In this document: positions 49,652-60,658 of the stretch, piece by piece
How positions within the stretch are numbered: position 1 is the first letter of the stretch
How the letters are laid out: every line of letters begins with the position of its first letter
From: Blasia pusilla
Lineage: Eukaryota > Marchantiophyta > Marchantiopsida > Blasiales
DNA: 64,000 nucleotides
Assembly: GCA_050084515.1 (NCBI GenBank)
Contig: CM114272.1
Location: 42,346,001 to 42,410,000 of the forward strand
Reading direction: 5' to 3'
Notes under the pieces: model-generated
The model's database searches: none
The model's input: only the letters and a program-made list of their open reading frames with translations
Told to the model about the DNA's origin: nothing
Made by a program: the position numbers and the translations under genes

Positions 49652-50790
49652 TCAATCTCCTCGTGTCTCGCCCCCAGCCACTGCCTCAACCGTCTTGGTA
49701 GGCATGGGGCTCACCAACGCAACCTTTGTGATTTGTCGCATCCTCAAACGACCTTGCTCACCTACTCCTAAGCTGAAAATCCATTTCAAGCAGTTCAAGT
49801 CCATTGCCTGACCCAAGACATCACGTCGTGATGCCTCCAATAGTGACGGTATTGCCACCACTCTTGTGGGAAATCTCATCACTCGCTCTCGCTCATCGAC
49901 CTTAGGCTCCACCAACCTCTGTACATGGTCATCCCAAACCAAGCCAGTTCCGGCCTCCTTGAATGCATAGGAAGCGGGAAAACTCACCAATGTGGGAAAG
50001 GGTGCTCGTGGCATGCCAATCCTGTTGACCACAATCAACGGCGGTCGATCATCGTGCCTCATTGCCTATGATCGACGGCCCGAATCCAATATAGAATCCA
50101 CCAACAAATCGGAGGGACGATCCACTCTCGCATAAGCCCTCCGCAACACCTCATGTGGTACCAAGTTGGTCCACCAAAGACATGGGTGGTGTGCTCTAGA
50201 ACCTACACTCGTAGCATCTAACAAAACTACCGGGCCAATCCATGCGCGCATCTGATTTGCAGTCATCACCACGCGAGATCTCGAATCGCCCAAAATTGGC
50301 ACATTCTCCAAAATGTATGTTGGAGAAGGAGGTTGATGCTCATGTAAATGTTGCAAGATCCGCATCATCTCCCAAAACAACATGGACCGAGTGTCAGCTA
50401 ACCCGCTACCTCGTCCAACACTCGATTGGCCCTGACACGGCCAACCAGCAATGACCAAGTCTATGGTCCCTACCCGCTCCAAGTCCTGCGCCCCAACAAT
50501 GAAATGTCCCTCGGTAGGGAACTCTGGTAACCGTGAATGGCGGACGTAGACAACAAGTCAGGAAAACGGAGGCATAACTGCGCCACATGGTGAAGTGAAG
50601 CGCGCCTCGCAACATCATGAATGTCCACATACAAGTATTGGTGCACTCGCACTCCAGCGTGCAAAACAATAGCTAACCTAATACTGATCCCTCCAAAGAG
50701 ATCCAACACCCAAATACCCTCCTCTGGGATGTACCACACAATCAAGGTGGTGTCCAAAGTGTTGTGCGCATACACATTGCTACACAACAT
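49652..50790 (-). pseudogene. Retrotransposon-borne C5-cytosine DNA methyltransferase, copy 1 (less decayed)
   Basis: Three overlapping frames cover the catalytic domain: motif I VLDLFGGISIRL (S-adenosylmethionine site); motif IV AGWPCQGQSS with the catalytic Cys in PCQ; motif VI ILENVPILGD (ENV); a motif VIII-like SRAHHPCLWWTN; and the C-terminal ERERVMRFP and DVLGQAMDLNCLKWIFSLG (motifs IX-X). The last block resembles the DNMT3 group more than CMT or MET1. Two lesions are evident: a 1-nt loss at about 50480 (GGGCGCAGG against GGGGGCGCAGG in the sister) and a TAG at 50066-50068 where the sister has CAG. No regulatory domain (BAH, UBA or chromo) adjoins it. As decoded it cannot make active protein without these lesions being absent in another copy. 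Confidence 0.85.
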
Positions 50791-51072
50791 ACATCGCTGT
50801 CACCGAAAACACACACAAACATGCACGATGCCATGCTAACTCATGGCATCCAAACAATGAGACAAGAAGTACTAAAATATCTCCAATCGTCCCCCTAGCT
50901 GGTGGTTAGGTCCCTCTAACTCCAAATAGCCCTCTATCCCTACCTACCACGACATACATCTCTAGGATGCTAAGAGTAGAAAGGCCGGGTGCTCATGTGG
51001 CCCCATCATTAGTTGCCTTCTGTCATCCATATCACAGAAAAAGTTGGAATCGAGACCTATCTAGTATCTCCT

Positions 51073-51210
51073 CTATGTACTTGTGGGACATATCCATCGT
51101 CTTGGAGGAACTCTAGTGAGAGGTGGCGTCGGACATGCCATATGCCAACCTCTCAAACATCCATCACAGACTAGCATCGTGGGCACTCCAGGAGAACCAC
51201 ACAACATCAG
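51073..51210 (-). pseudogene. PHD-finger-like module at the end of the integrase polyprotein
   Basis: Reads MLCGSPGVP, then [19 protein letters not shown], then RRWICPTS and a stop. The block C-D-G-C, W-H-x2-C, PPL-x-R-V-P-P and W-x-C-P is the PHD signature. In this copy the first Cys (the sister at 1395-1455 has RCMLC) and the last Cys (Ser here) are altered, so the full C4-H-C3 pattern appears only when both copies are compared. PHD fingers read the histone H3 N-terminal tail. Position after integrase parallels the chromodomain of chromoviruses. Targeting of insertion is inferred, not shown. Confidence 0.65.
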
Positions 51211-52049
51211 CTTTGAGGAACTATTGCTAAGCTCGGATCTACTGTACCATCAATGTTAGGAAGGTGACATGGCGCACAATTACGCACATGGTCCTTCCAT
51301 ACCATACCATCGCGTCCTTCCAGCAAGAGAACACCGGATGGAAAAACGTCTCACACTCTCAGGATAGTGCGCCTTGGAGTCACATCCAACGTCGTCGGTG
51401 CCTTCTGCTACAAGTAGACATAATCTCCCTGATGAAACCTCCGGATAGTTGGTTGATAACCACCACCCCAAATAGTCGCATACCTCAACGTATCCTGATG
51501 TTGCGCAATCGCCAAGTTCTCGAACGCCATGGGCATCACTCTCCGAAACAACTCATCCCTCTGAGAACATGCTCGCATCCATACATCTGGGTCACCAAGG
51601 TCTAGCACCTCACCAACATCTCAACGAATGGCCGCAGGTAAATCTGGCTCTCGGCCATAAAGTAGCAAGTACGATGAAAAAGACGCTAAGGATGCCTGCT
51701 TGGTGAATCTGTATCCCATCGCCAACCACGGAAACTAGAGGTCCCAATCTCCTAGGTGACCTCTCTGCAAACCATACTTGCGTAAACCCCTCTTCACCAT
51801 CTGCACAACTCTCTCCGCTAATCCATCGGCCTCAGGATGATCTCGTGAAGTCGTGCGGTGGTCGATCAGCGCCTGATCACAGAAGGCCTAGAACTCACCG
51901 CGAAACTCGGTACCCTGGTCTGTCAACACCTCAGCCGGTGCGCCATAATGACTCAGCACTCTGTCAAGGAAGGCATAAGCTACTCCCTCACTTGCTTTGT
52001 CAGGCAATACAACCAAATCGATCCACTTCGAGAAATGCTCGACCATCAC
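51211..52049 (-). pseudogene. Gypsy integrase, second half of core and C-terminal domain
   Basis: VEHFSKWIDLVVLPDK and LTDQGTEFRG (second catalytic Asp), then the DHPEADGLAERVV-like region with the catalytic Glu, RGLRKYGLQRGHLGDW, and a C-terminal part (PMAFENLAIAQHQDTLRYAT, YQPTIRRFHQGDYVYL). Several stops interrupt it. The first half of the core is missing because the LTR at 52050 cuts in after GTGAT (ATCAC on the plus strand, 52045-52049). Confidence 0.8.
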
Positions 52050-53079
52050 TGTTGCGACCCTCATAACCAAAAAACACCAAATAGGTGCCAAGCAAAACAT
52101 CAAAACTCAAGTGAACTCACGCTGCGAGGTTTGCGCTTTGGAGAGGAGTTTGGAAAGGTCTCTTGGAAAAGTCTAAGAGACGAAACGCGGAACAGAGTTG
52201 TGCGTTTCATGCGTTAGTGGTTGCGAGCAGAAAACCTAGACCAAACGCGATCCAAGACTTGAGATGAGTTGAGTCTTGGGAGGTTGGTTGCCAAAGAGGT
52301 GGGTGAGAACTAGTTTGGAACACGACTAGCATTTGCGAGAATCTGACTATGTTTAGGACCATAACGTTGAGATCCAAGATGTTTTTGGGACAAGTAAGGG
52401 CGCGTTGGAAAGCTTATCTTAAGACGCTTCCAACGCACCAAAGATCTCAGCAAACGCATGAGTACATGCTGAGATATTGGCCAAAAACGAATGAGAGAGC
52501 AATCGGGTTGAGGGGCAATTGGAGAGGCCCGGGTGTCTTTCCCTAAATGTAGGGGCCCCCCGGAGATTCCCAGAAGTACTAGTAAGGGAGGAGTCTCTCC
52601 GAGATGTCTCGGTACACGAATCCCCACTTTGGGCGCCAAACGTCATTTCAGAGGCACGGGATGGAACGGGAGTTTGGCATTGGAACACGAAACCCAAACC
52701 TGATCCAATGGAGTGGACTTTGTACGCCACACTTGGATTCCAACCCGAGATTCACTTCGTGCGAGTCTTGGTGAGGAACTCATTGGATGTCCATCGGACA
52801 GTTGGAACCGCTAGGCGGGAAACGCCGTTTCTGGTACCTGAACCGACCAGAAAGTGTGTCCCAAGTCTTTGGAGACTTGCCCATGTTGTAAACCGCGAAT
52901 TTAGGAAGGTTGAGCTTGATGAGAGTCCGAGACGAGAACTCAGAAAGTTAGCCAGCTGATTGATCCAAGACCCGACTAACCACAGTGCTTGTTTGGATGC
53001 AGCGTTGGGAGCGTGACCTACTCAACGCACGCTTCCGCAACAAACAAGATTAACGTTCAAGGGGAGTAGGCGCACGACA
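52050..53079 (+). repeat. 5' LTR
   Basis: Begins TGTTGCGACC, ends GCACGACA, and is followed after 2 bp by the primer-binding site. Its reverse complement matches 62772-63802 and 21520-22475. Preceded by ATCAC, the reverse complement of the GTGAT at 62767-62771. Confidence 0.92.
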
Positions 53080-53081
53080 CA

Positions 53082-53093
53082 TGGTATCAGAGC
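53082..53093 (+). other. Primer-binding site for initiator Met tRNA
   Basis: TGGTATCAGAGC, 2 bp after the LTR end, is complementary to the 3' end of plant initiator-Met tRNA. It is the usual priming site of plant LTR retrotransposons. Confidence 0.93.
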
Positions 53094-53396
53094 AAATCTT
53101 TGATGAGCGTGAAATTGGGGTCGTAGAAGATCTGGACATTTGGGGAGAACTCAAGGTAGCTGGAAGACCGCGACGCCTGAGGAGGAACGCAAGAGGCGAG
53201 GAGGAGATATGAGAAAGCGAAGACTCGCAAATGGCGACCAAGGGCGAAGAACTAAGAAAACCGCGAGTCAAAGAAAAAAATCCGAGAGACGAATTAATGA
53301 CGGACCGAGAGCCAGAGGTGGAAATTCAAGTCAAATGGAGCCTCTAGTTGCGGCAAGAAGCTTTGTAAGACAAATTTTCCAACGCCATTCATAGGA

Positions 53397-54485
53397 ATGG
53401 AGCGTTCTCGGAAAGTGAGCGAGTTTCTAACCGAACTTGAACTTTATTTCGAAGCGCAAAAGGCATACGAACAAGACAAGGTGACTGTAGCGGTCATGTT
53501 TCTAAAGGATCACGCTCTCCATTGGTGGATGGCTCACCGTAAAGAACATCTAGACCGTGGGAAAACGTTGAGTTGGATAGATTTTAAGGAGTTGATTGGG
53601 AACCAAGTCACTCTGGAATATCAAGAGTATTGCGCTGGCATGGAGGTTGTGAGGTTGCGCCAGAGCAGATCCCTTGGCGCTTATGTGCGAGAGTTTAGTG
53701 CACTCATGAGTGTACTTTCCACGGATGAACATACGAAAAAGGTGATCTTCTTAAGTGGACTCAAACCGAGCGCCGAAAAGGCCCTCTTTCGTATGCCTCA
53801 CATCCTTGAGACGTGCGCACATCTTCTGAGGCTAGCAGAGCGGATTGGGGACGATGAAGTCCAACACCAGAAACCCTTTGAGCCAAAAAGTTTTTCTAAG
53901 TTACCGAAAAACAAAGGGACATCCAAGAGGGTTTGGAATGGGGGTGAGCCTGATCACGGAGGGTCTCTTGCCCTAGCAGCGAAACGAGTGGAACTCAACG
54001 CGAAGCCAAGAGGGCCGCCGTTCACGAAGTCAACGAATGCCAAAGTGATTTGCTACAACTATGGCAAACCCAGGCATATGGCTAAGGAATGTGTTAGGCC
54101 CAAGGTTAGTAAACCGAGTATGATTGCGTTTGCTACTAAGCACTTATCGGCGGGAGATCTAGATACATCTCTCCAAGTCACCAAGAGAACGCCCAATTTG
54201 GTTTACCTAGGATCCAGGATCGCTAATCGCAATGTGATGTTGCTCGTTGATATAGGTGCTTCGCACTCATTCTTGAGTCCGAGAATCGTGAAAAGGTTGG
54301 GATTTCCAACCACCAAGGTGGATGAACCCATTAGGGTAGGATTCGGGGGAGGCAAGTCCCACCACACTTCAGATCTGGTTTTAGGGCTAGTTGTGGGATG
54401 CGGAGTATTTGAGTTGAAGGAGAATTTCAGAGTTTGCAACATGGACGGAATCGACGATCGGGAACACGTTCTTGGATGCGTATGA
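53397..54485 (+). pseudogene. Gypsy gag-protease frame
   Basis: An open frame of 362 codons. Residues 1-150 are the retrotransposon gag capsid region (ALHWWMAHRKEHL, SLGAYVREFSALMSVL). A zinc knuckle near 222 reads CYNYGKPRHMAKEC: the second Cys is Tyr, so it is damaged. The aspartic protease active site near 288 reads LLVDIGASHSF, with Ile where Ser or Thr is expected, so the protease is probably dead. The frame then stops and pol continues in another frame from 54472. Confidence 0.85.
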
Positions 54486-56655
54486 GGTGGAATTGAGGCG
54501 AAGAACTTTGAGGTTGAGCGTCTTGGTTAATGGCAAACGGACAGACGTGAGATTGGTTCGTGAGGTTCCTAGGAAGACGGAGTTGGTGAACGCCATCACG
54601 AGGACGAGTTTGGCCGAGTTGGAGGAAGGATTCCTTTGCTTGATGAGACAAGTAGAGGATGATGCAAGCGCGAGACGCAGGGATCAGAACTCAGCTTCAA
54701 GGGGAATCCCTGAAACACTCAAGAGAGTTGTGAAAGAATTTGGAGATGTGTTGACTCAGGAGCTTCCGACTGAGTTGCCACCACATAGTGCGGTTGATCA
54801 TAAGATGGAGGTGATACCCGGATCTCAAACACCTTCAAAGGCACCATATAGGTTGAATCAAGAGGAACTTGCTGAGTTGAAGAAACAATTGGGTGAACTC
54901 CTAGAGAGGGGTTACATCGAATTAGTAAGTCACCTTATGGGGCGCCCGTCCTCTTTGTGAAGAAGAAGGATGGGAAGTTGAGACTCTGTGTTGATTACCA
55001 GGCGCTGAATTAAGTGACGGTAAGGAACAACTATCCTCTCCCAAGGATAGATGACATCTTTGATTGATTATCGGGTGCCAAGTATTTCAGCCGGATTGAC
55101 CTGAAATCAGGATATTATCAGATTCGGATTGCCGAAGCGGATGTAGAGAAGACTGCTTGTAGAATGAGATACGGCTCGTTCGAGTTTGTGGTTATGCCTT
55201 TTGGTCTTTGTAATGCGCCTCCGACGTTCACCACTTTGATGAACTCCATCTTTCATAAGGAGACAGATGAGTTTGTAATCATCTATATTGATGACATACT
55301 CATCTATCCGAAAACACTGGAGGAGCACGCTCGACATTTGAAGACGGTGTTTGAGAAACTCAGGGCAAACAAGCTGTATGCAAATGCGGATAAGAGTGAG
55401 TTCGGTTTGACGAAGATCAAGTTCTTGGGGCATGTGGTTAGCGCAGATGGAGTGAGTCCAGACATGGAGAAGGTAAGCGCAATTTTTGAATGGGAACCGC
55501 CTTCCACCGGGAAGGGGATGAGGAGGTTCATCGGAGCGGTCCAGTTTTACCGGACATACGTGAAGAACTTTTTGGGAATAGTGAAACCTCTCACGGATTG
55601 GACCGCAAAGTTTGCCAACACTACATGGACCGAGGAAGTGGATAAAACATTCAATCGAGTCAAAGAGATCCTCTCGCACGAACCAATTCTGAAGCTGCCG
55701 GAGTTTGACCAACCGTTTGAGGTGCACACGGATGCTAGTGATTTCGCGATTGCAGGAATGTTGGTGCAAAAAGGAAGACCTATAGCATACGAGAGCAAGA
55801 AGCTTAGCGACACCGAAAGGAGATGGCCCACTCATGAGAAAGAGTTATTCACGGTGGTTCACTGCTTGAGGAAGTGGCATCACTATCTGGGACTTCACAA
55901 GACTCGAGTATTCACCGATGACATGTCGCTCAAGTATTTTGAGACCCAGGATCGCGTAACACCAAAGCAACTTTGATGGCATGATACCTTGGCGTTGACA
56001 AATGTGGAGCTAATCCACAAGCCGGGGAAAGACAATGCCATTCCAGATGCGTTAAGTCGCAGGGATAAGCATATGCCATCAACGACACAAGTGTTGAGAG
56101 CAATGTTCCCTAATGAAACAGACCTGGAAAGAAGGATTCGGGAAGGATACATGAAGGATGTGCAAGCGAGGGAGTACCTTGGGAAGTTAAAGCGGGGCAA
56201 GAAGGTGGCCAATATGAGTTTGACGCACGGCTTGCTAAGGTTTAAGCAGAGCAGGATCTATGTAGGCCAAGGCAAGCTACGGACCAAGGTGTTTGTGGAA
56301 TGTCATGATGGACCTTTGGCAGGACACAAAGGGGAGAAATCCACTCTTGCTGTTTTGGCCAAAAGGTTCTTCTGGCCCAACATGAAGGAAGATGTTGCTC
56401 AATATATGAAAACCTGCGTGACTTGTCAAGCGAACCGAGTTTCTTATGCGAAGAAACAAGGCTTACTTCATCCTTTGCCAATCTCGGAGGGACCCTTGCA
56501 AAGCATTAGCATGGATTTCATTACGAGTCTTCTGGAATCTGAGGGATACAATGTTATACTTGTGATAGTTGATCGGTTAAGCAAGTTGGGGAGGTTTGTG
56601 TCGACAAGAGAGTCTACGACGGCCTACACGACTTCCCGACTGTTTCTGGACTGGT
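54472..56655 (+). pseudogene. Gypsy pol: RT, RNase H, truncated integrase
   Basis: Broken into frames 54472-54960, 55164-55976 and 55989-56702. [45 protein letters not shown] and the active site YIDDILIY. RNase H: FEVHTDASDFAIAGML and YESKKLSDTERRWPTHEKEL. Integrase zinc region: HDGPLAGHKGEKST, then CVTCQANR; then the core start ISMDFITSLL (first Asp). At least one frameshift (about 54945) and stops (about 55013, 55068, 55974) disable it. After VDRLSKLGRFV the similarity ends. Confidence 0.9.
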
Positions 56656-56943
56656 GTATGTGGTTTAGGGGACATAGACCTGTGTGGGATGTCCGGAGTT
56701 GAGGATAGGTTATCGATGAGATGATAGCCTGGTCGATTTGCCGCACCACACCGCTTGTTGCCGCACGTTACACGTCTCGGGGAGGGAGAGTGTAGATCAA
56801 GTGCCGCATGTTTGGGATGAGTGATTGAGGGATTACTCACGAGGCGAGAGTGATCGGGTGAGAGGGGCACTAGGGTTATCACGGCGTCCGTTTGGGACTT
56901 TGAGAGGCGAGGTGGTGAACCCGAGAGTAGCTCTAGAGGTTTT

Positions 56944-57726
56944 ATGCAGAGTGGCGCGAGGTTCCGAGGGTCTCCACGTGAGGGACCACCTCGACCTCCT
57001 TTTGTGTCATCGGCAGACAAGGGGGAGTGTGTAGAGGAGTTTGTGAGCACATCGCCACACATTGTGAGTGGTCCTACCCGTTGGGCGTACGAGATGGACA
57101 ACCGGGGTAGAGGACCGCGTAGGTTTTCAAGTGCAATAGGTACAATTGAGTTGCACAATTTCATAGCAGAGTTTAGGAGTTGGTGCGACTCCCAACGAGC
57201 TAGGAACTCTAGAGAGTTCAACCCGTTTACAGCATGGAACGGTATGTTCCAGCATTTAGAGGGGGCGCCCATGGACGATTACCATGAGTTCTCTCAGAGA
57301 TATGCACGTGAGATCGAGGCGTGGAGGCTCTACTATGACCCACATAATGTGTCATGGACGAAGCCGTCCCCAAATGAGGAGGAGGAGTCAAGAGAGGCTA
57401 CTTCCTCTTCCACTAGTGACATTTTAGGAGGGGTCACTCGCACGAGAGCAGTTGCACCGTGTAGTCGGGTTCGTCCCTGGTTCAACCCTATGATTGAGTT
57501 CTTTGCTGAATTGAGGGCGAGCTACGAGGGGATATGGACGGAGAAGTTGCGGAGCATCCACGACTTCCAGAGGCGCCCGGGTAAGAGTTTGCGTGAGGCA
57601 TACACTCGCTTGCGCCGGTTGATCAACGTCACTCAGGGAGTGACAGAGGCTCAGGCTATCCAGTCATGGTACGCGATGCTGGACCGGACCCTGCGAACAC
57701 GAGTATGGAGGGAGTGCTTCTTATGA
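56944..57726 (+). pseudogene. Gag capsid frame of the methyltransferase element
   Basis: An open frame of 260 codons. The N-terminal half is low in known motifs. The C-terminal half is the retrotransposon-gag region (IEFFAELRASYEGIWTEKLR, GKSLREAYTRLRRLINVTQG, SWYAMLDRTLRTRVW). The frame ends in TGA overlapping an ATG (ATGA, 57723-57726) that opens the next frame, so nucleocapsid follows in the -1 frame. The true start codon is uncertain. Confidence 0.75.
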
Positions 57727-58370
57727 ACACCTCCCCTACGTTAAGAGATGTTTTTAGGACCGTCGAGAACATTGAGCGCAACATGGCGGAGGAGAGCGTA
57801 GCCACCATGGGTTCTGGGCGAGAGCAGTTGCGATTGTTTGCACCACCTGTGCAGCAATGTGGACTCCGAGATATGTCAATTGTGGCACCACGAGCTCAGG
57901 GAGGATACCGGGAGGCCGTGCCACAGAGACCTGCGCCTTCATATGCGGCTCAGCAGCAGCCGCCTACTATCACTTGTTGGTCATGTGGTGGAGCCCATCA
58001 TCAGCGCGATTGCACTCGTCAAGGTCATGGACGTGTGCCTCAGCATGGACCAGGAGATGGTGCTGCACCAGGAGGTTATCAGTGTGACTATTGTCAGAGG
58101 TATGGTCATACACGCGCCAGGTGTTTCAGTTTACATCATGATTTACGTCCGGACCGAGGGCCAGAGAGGGCACCAGAGCGAGTAGCCGGTCCAGGTGGGC
58201 ATAGAGATTGTGCACTAGGTGGTCCCGTTGGGGGACGAGGAGCTGGAGTTGCCCGATACGGTGGTGGAGCTGCCCGTGGAGGAGGTAGAGTCCTACCACC
58301 TAGACGCGTCGAGGGAGATTCCGGGCATGAGGCTAGGATGGTTGCTCAGATACATCAGCTACAGGATTGA
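57723..58370 (+). pseudogene. Nucleocapsid frame with two zinc knuckles
   Basis: Begins MNTSPTLRDVFRTVENIERN at the ATGA overlap and stays open for 215 codons. It carries CWSCGGAHHQRDC (C-x2-C-x3-H-x4-C, one residue short of canonical) and CDYCQRYGHTRARC (canonical C-x2-C-x4-H-x4-C). A Gly/Arg-rich tail follows (GGPVGGRGAGVARYGGGAAR). Together they indicate RNA binding during packaging. Confidence 0.8.
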
Positions 58371-59019
58371 TTGCCGCTATGGCATTGAGATTACCCGATG
58401 CCGGATCCGTGGCATCGACATCATATGGAGCAGCCAGAGATATGGAGGATCCTGGTTGGATGTACGGGGTTGTCCAGATGGAGGCAGCCGCAGTTGTGAC
58501 GCGTGGAGCATCCGCAGAGTTGGATCCACAGCGAGGGGAAGCGAGGAAACATACTAGGCTTCCTCAGTCTTTCACATTGTCCGAGGCGATGAGGACCCCA
58601 TTGATGGGTCCTGATCAAAGTTCCTAGAGAGTTGGTGATGTTGTTGGTGTGCAAGCACAAAGAGCAATGGGAGAATCGAGTATGACAACTCCTATTGTTG
58701 ATGCGCAAGAGGGGCATGTGTCGACCCCGTTGTTGGGGGCGGCTACCATTATGTACCGTGCTCCTTTATTTTCTGCTTCCGATGTTATGACGTTGGGGGG
58801 TACGTCTGCCGAGGCTTTTCGACTGGCCTGCTAGACCCGCGATAGAGCGTGCCATGGCTTCTCCTGGTGTTGTGTTGCTAGATAACCAAGGAGAGGTCTT
58901 CCAATTGGTGAGTCCTGGAGGTAGAGCCTTTAGTCTGGGAGGAGTCAGCGTCCTACAGACCAGGATGGCAGTCAGGTGATGGGCGCCTTAGCTCATTACC
59001 CGTTTGATTCACAGGTGCA
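58371..59019 (+). other. Decayed stretch between nucleocapsid and methyltransferase
   Basis: Short frames without a clear aspartic-protease D-S/T-G-A motif. By position it should contain the protease, which is either too decayed to recognise or missing. Confidence 0.4.
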
Positions 59020-60440
59020 ATGATCGAGCAACGGCCAGGAGAGATGGCGACCTTAGCAGCATTTAGCAGTGCCATCACTTGGCCTAGTGATTTGATTGAG
59101 GGACATGTCCATGTAGAGGATACTCTCATTCCTGACATTTCTATGGAGAGGAGTGTTATGGTAGCCGCATCATTCCGTAGAGGAGAGGTGCCGTTGTGGG
59201 GCTCGACTGAGGAGCTTCGACGATTGGCAGATGAGCACGTGCAGACCACATGGAGCGAGGCGCTTGCACCGGACCGTGACGGGTTTGGGGAACCTGAGGA
59301 AGCAGGGAGTGCTACGGTGATACCCTTGGATACCACACCCATTGTGTGGTGTATTCCAGAGGAGGGTATTCGAGTGTTAGATCTCTTTGGAGGGATTAGC
59401 ATCAGGTTAGTTGCTGTTTTGCAAGCAAGAGTGCGAGTACATCAGTATCTGTATGTGGAGAGTGATGATGTTGCAAGGCGCGTCTCACTACGATATGTGG
59501 CGCAGTAACGCCTACTTTTTCCCGACTTATTGTCTGCGTGCGCGGTACATAGGTACCAGAGTTCCCTACCGAGGGATATTTCGTTGCTGGGGGCGCAGGA
59601 CTTAGAGCGAGTAGGGACCATTGATTTGGTCATTGCCGGTTGGCCATGTCAGGGCCAATCGAGTGCTGGATGAGGCAGCGGGTTGGCTGACACTCGATCT
59701 AGGTTTTTTTGGGAGATGTTGAGGGTCTTACGGCAGTTGCAGGAGCACCAGTCTTGTTCTCGAGCCTACATTCTAGAGAATGTGCCGATCTTAGGAGACT
59801 CCAGGTCACGGGTGGTGATGAGTGCTCATTAGGTGTGTGTCTGGATTGGCCCAGCAGTGTTCTTGGATGCGGCGAGTGTAGGTTCTAGAGCCCATCGCTC
59901 GCGTCTATGGTGGACCACCTTGGTGCCCCATACGGTGTTACGGAGGGCGTATGCGAGAGTGGAGCGCCCATCCCATTTGTTAGTGGATTCCATTCTAGAT
60001 CCAGGTCGTCACTCACAGGCAGTGAGGCACGATGATCGACCATCGTTGACTATGGTCAACAGGGTAGGCAGGTGGCGGGCAACCTTTCCCACGTTTGTGA
60101 GTTTTTCCCACTTCCTATGCATACAAGGAGGCCGGTCCTGTCTTGGTTTGGGATGACCAGGTTCACAGGTTGGTAGAGCCCAACCCCGACGAGAGAGAGC
60201 GGGTGATGGGATTTCCCACAGGAGTGATGGCAATACCGTCACTATTAGAGGCATCACGATGCCATGACTTGGGTCAGGTGATGGACCTGAACTGCTTGAC
60301 ATGGATCTTCAGCTTGGGAGTGGCTGAGCAGCGTCAGATGAGATCACGACAGATCACAGCGGTTGCGTTGGTGAGCCCCATGCCTACCGAGACGATGGAG
60401 GCAGTGGCTGGGGGCGAGACCCAAGGAGATCTACACACCA
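59020..60440 (+). pseudogene. Retrotransposon-borne C5-cytosine DNA methyltransferase, copy 2 (decayed)
   Basis: An N-terminal extension (about 59020-59340) leads into motif I VLDLFGGISIRL (about 59370). Then come motif IV AGWPCQGQSS (about 59635-59665), motif VI ILENVPILGD (about 59770), a motif VIII-like SRAHRSRLWW (about 59888) and the C-terminal ERERVMGFP to DLNCLTWIFSLG (60197-60325). Stops at 59506-59508 (TAA, sister TTA), 59671-59673 (TGA, sister CGA) and 59830-59832 (TAG, sister CAG), plus a frameshift near 60110, disable it. Unlike copy 1 it sits in its full context after gag and before RT, which fixes the gene order of the element. Confidence 0.85.
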
Positions 60441-60658
60441 AGGGAGATCGGGAGAGATACCCTTGGACGTCTAGGGATGTTTTGCACGTACGCCAAAAGA
60501 TGATAGCCATAGCATCGAGCGTGGTTATGGGCACTGCTTGTGGAGGAGATCAGAGTTTGCAGTTGTCTGCAGGAGAGCGGTCAAGTGTTGTTGTTTGAGA
60601 CGGGGTTGCACCATAGCAACCACCGATACCCGCACCGGAGAGTCCTACCGTAGTCACG

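Larger units (their letters stand above)
49161..52049 (-). mobile_element. Gypsy element fragment: integrase-PHD, then methyltransferase and RT start
   Basis: Reading the minus strand from 52049 downwards: integrase core second half, a [11 protein letters not shown] segment, a PHD-like module (51210-51073), about 300 nt of non-coding DNA, a C5-methyltransferase (50790-49652), then the linker and first part of reverse transcriptase (GGERRR-IHQFL-like, to about 49165). In the plus-strand sister the order is gag, methyltransferase, RT, RNase H, integrase. So here the integrase-PHD end of one copy directly abuts the methyltransferase of another, without LTR or gag between them. It is cut at 52049 by the LTR of another gypsy. 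Confidence 0.8.
52050..56655 (+). mobile_element. Ty3/gypsy retrotransposon, 5' LTR to integrase, truncated
   Basis: 5' LTR 52050-53079 (TGTTGCGACC to GCACGACA, 1030 bp), primer site TGGTATCAGAGC at 53082-53093, leader, gag-protease frame (53397-54485), and pol in broken frames from 54472. The pol order is protease, RT, RNase H, integrase, the gypsy order. Homology stops inside the integrase core at about 56650 (DRLSKLGRFV), where methyltransferase-element sequence begins. The matching 3' LTR is probably the one at 62772-63802, in the opposite orientation. The element lies inside the integrase of the methyltransferase element. Confidence 0.9.

Noticed and set aside
58371-58650. Aspartic protease of the methyltransferase element
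   Set aside because: Position fits but no D-S/T-G-A motif could be found in any frame, so not called.
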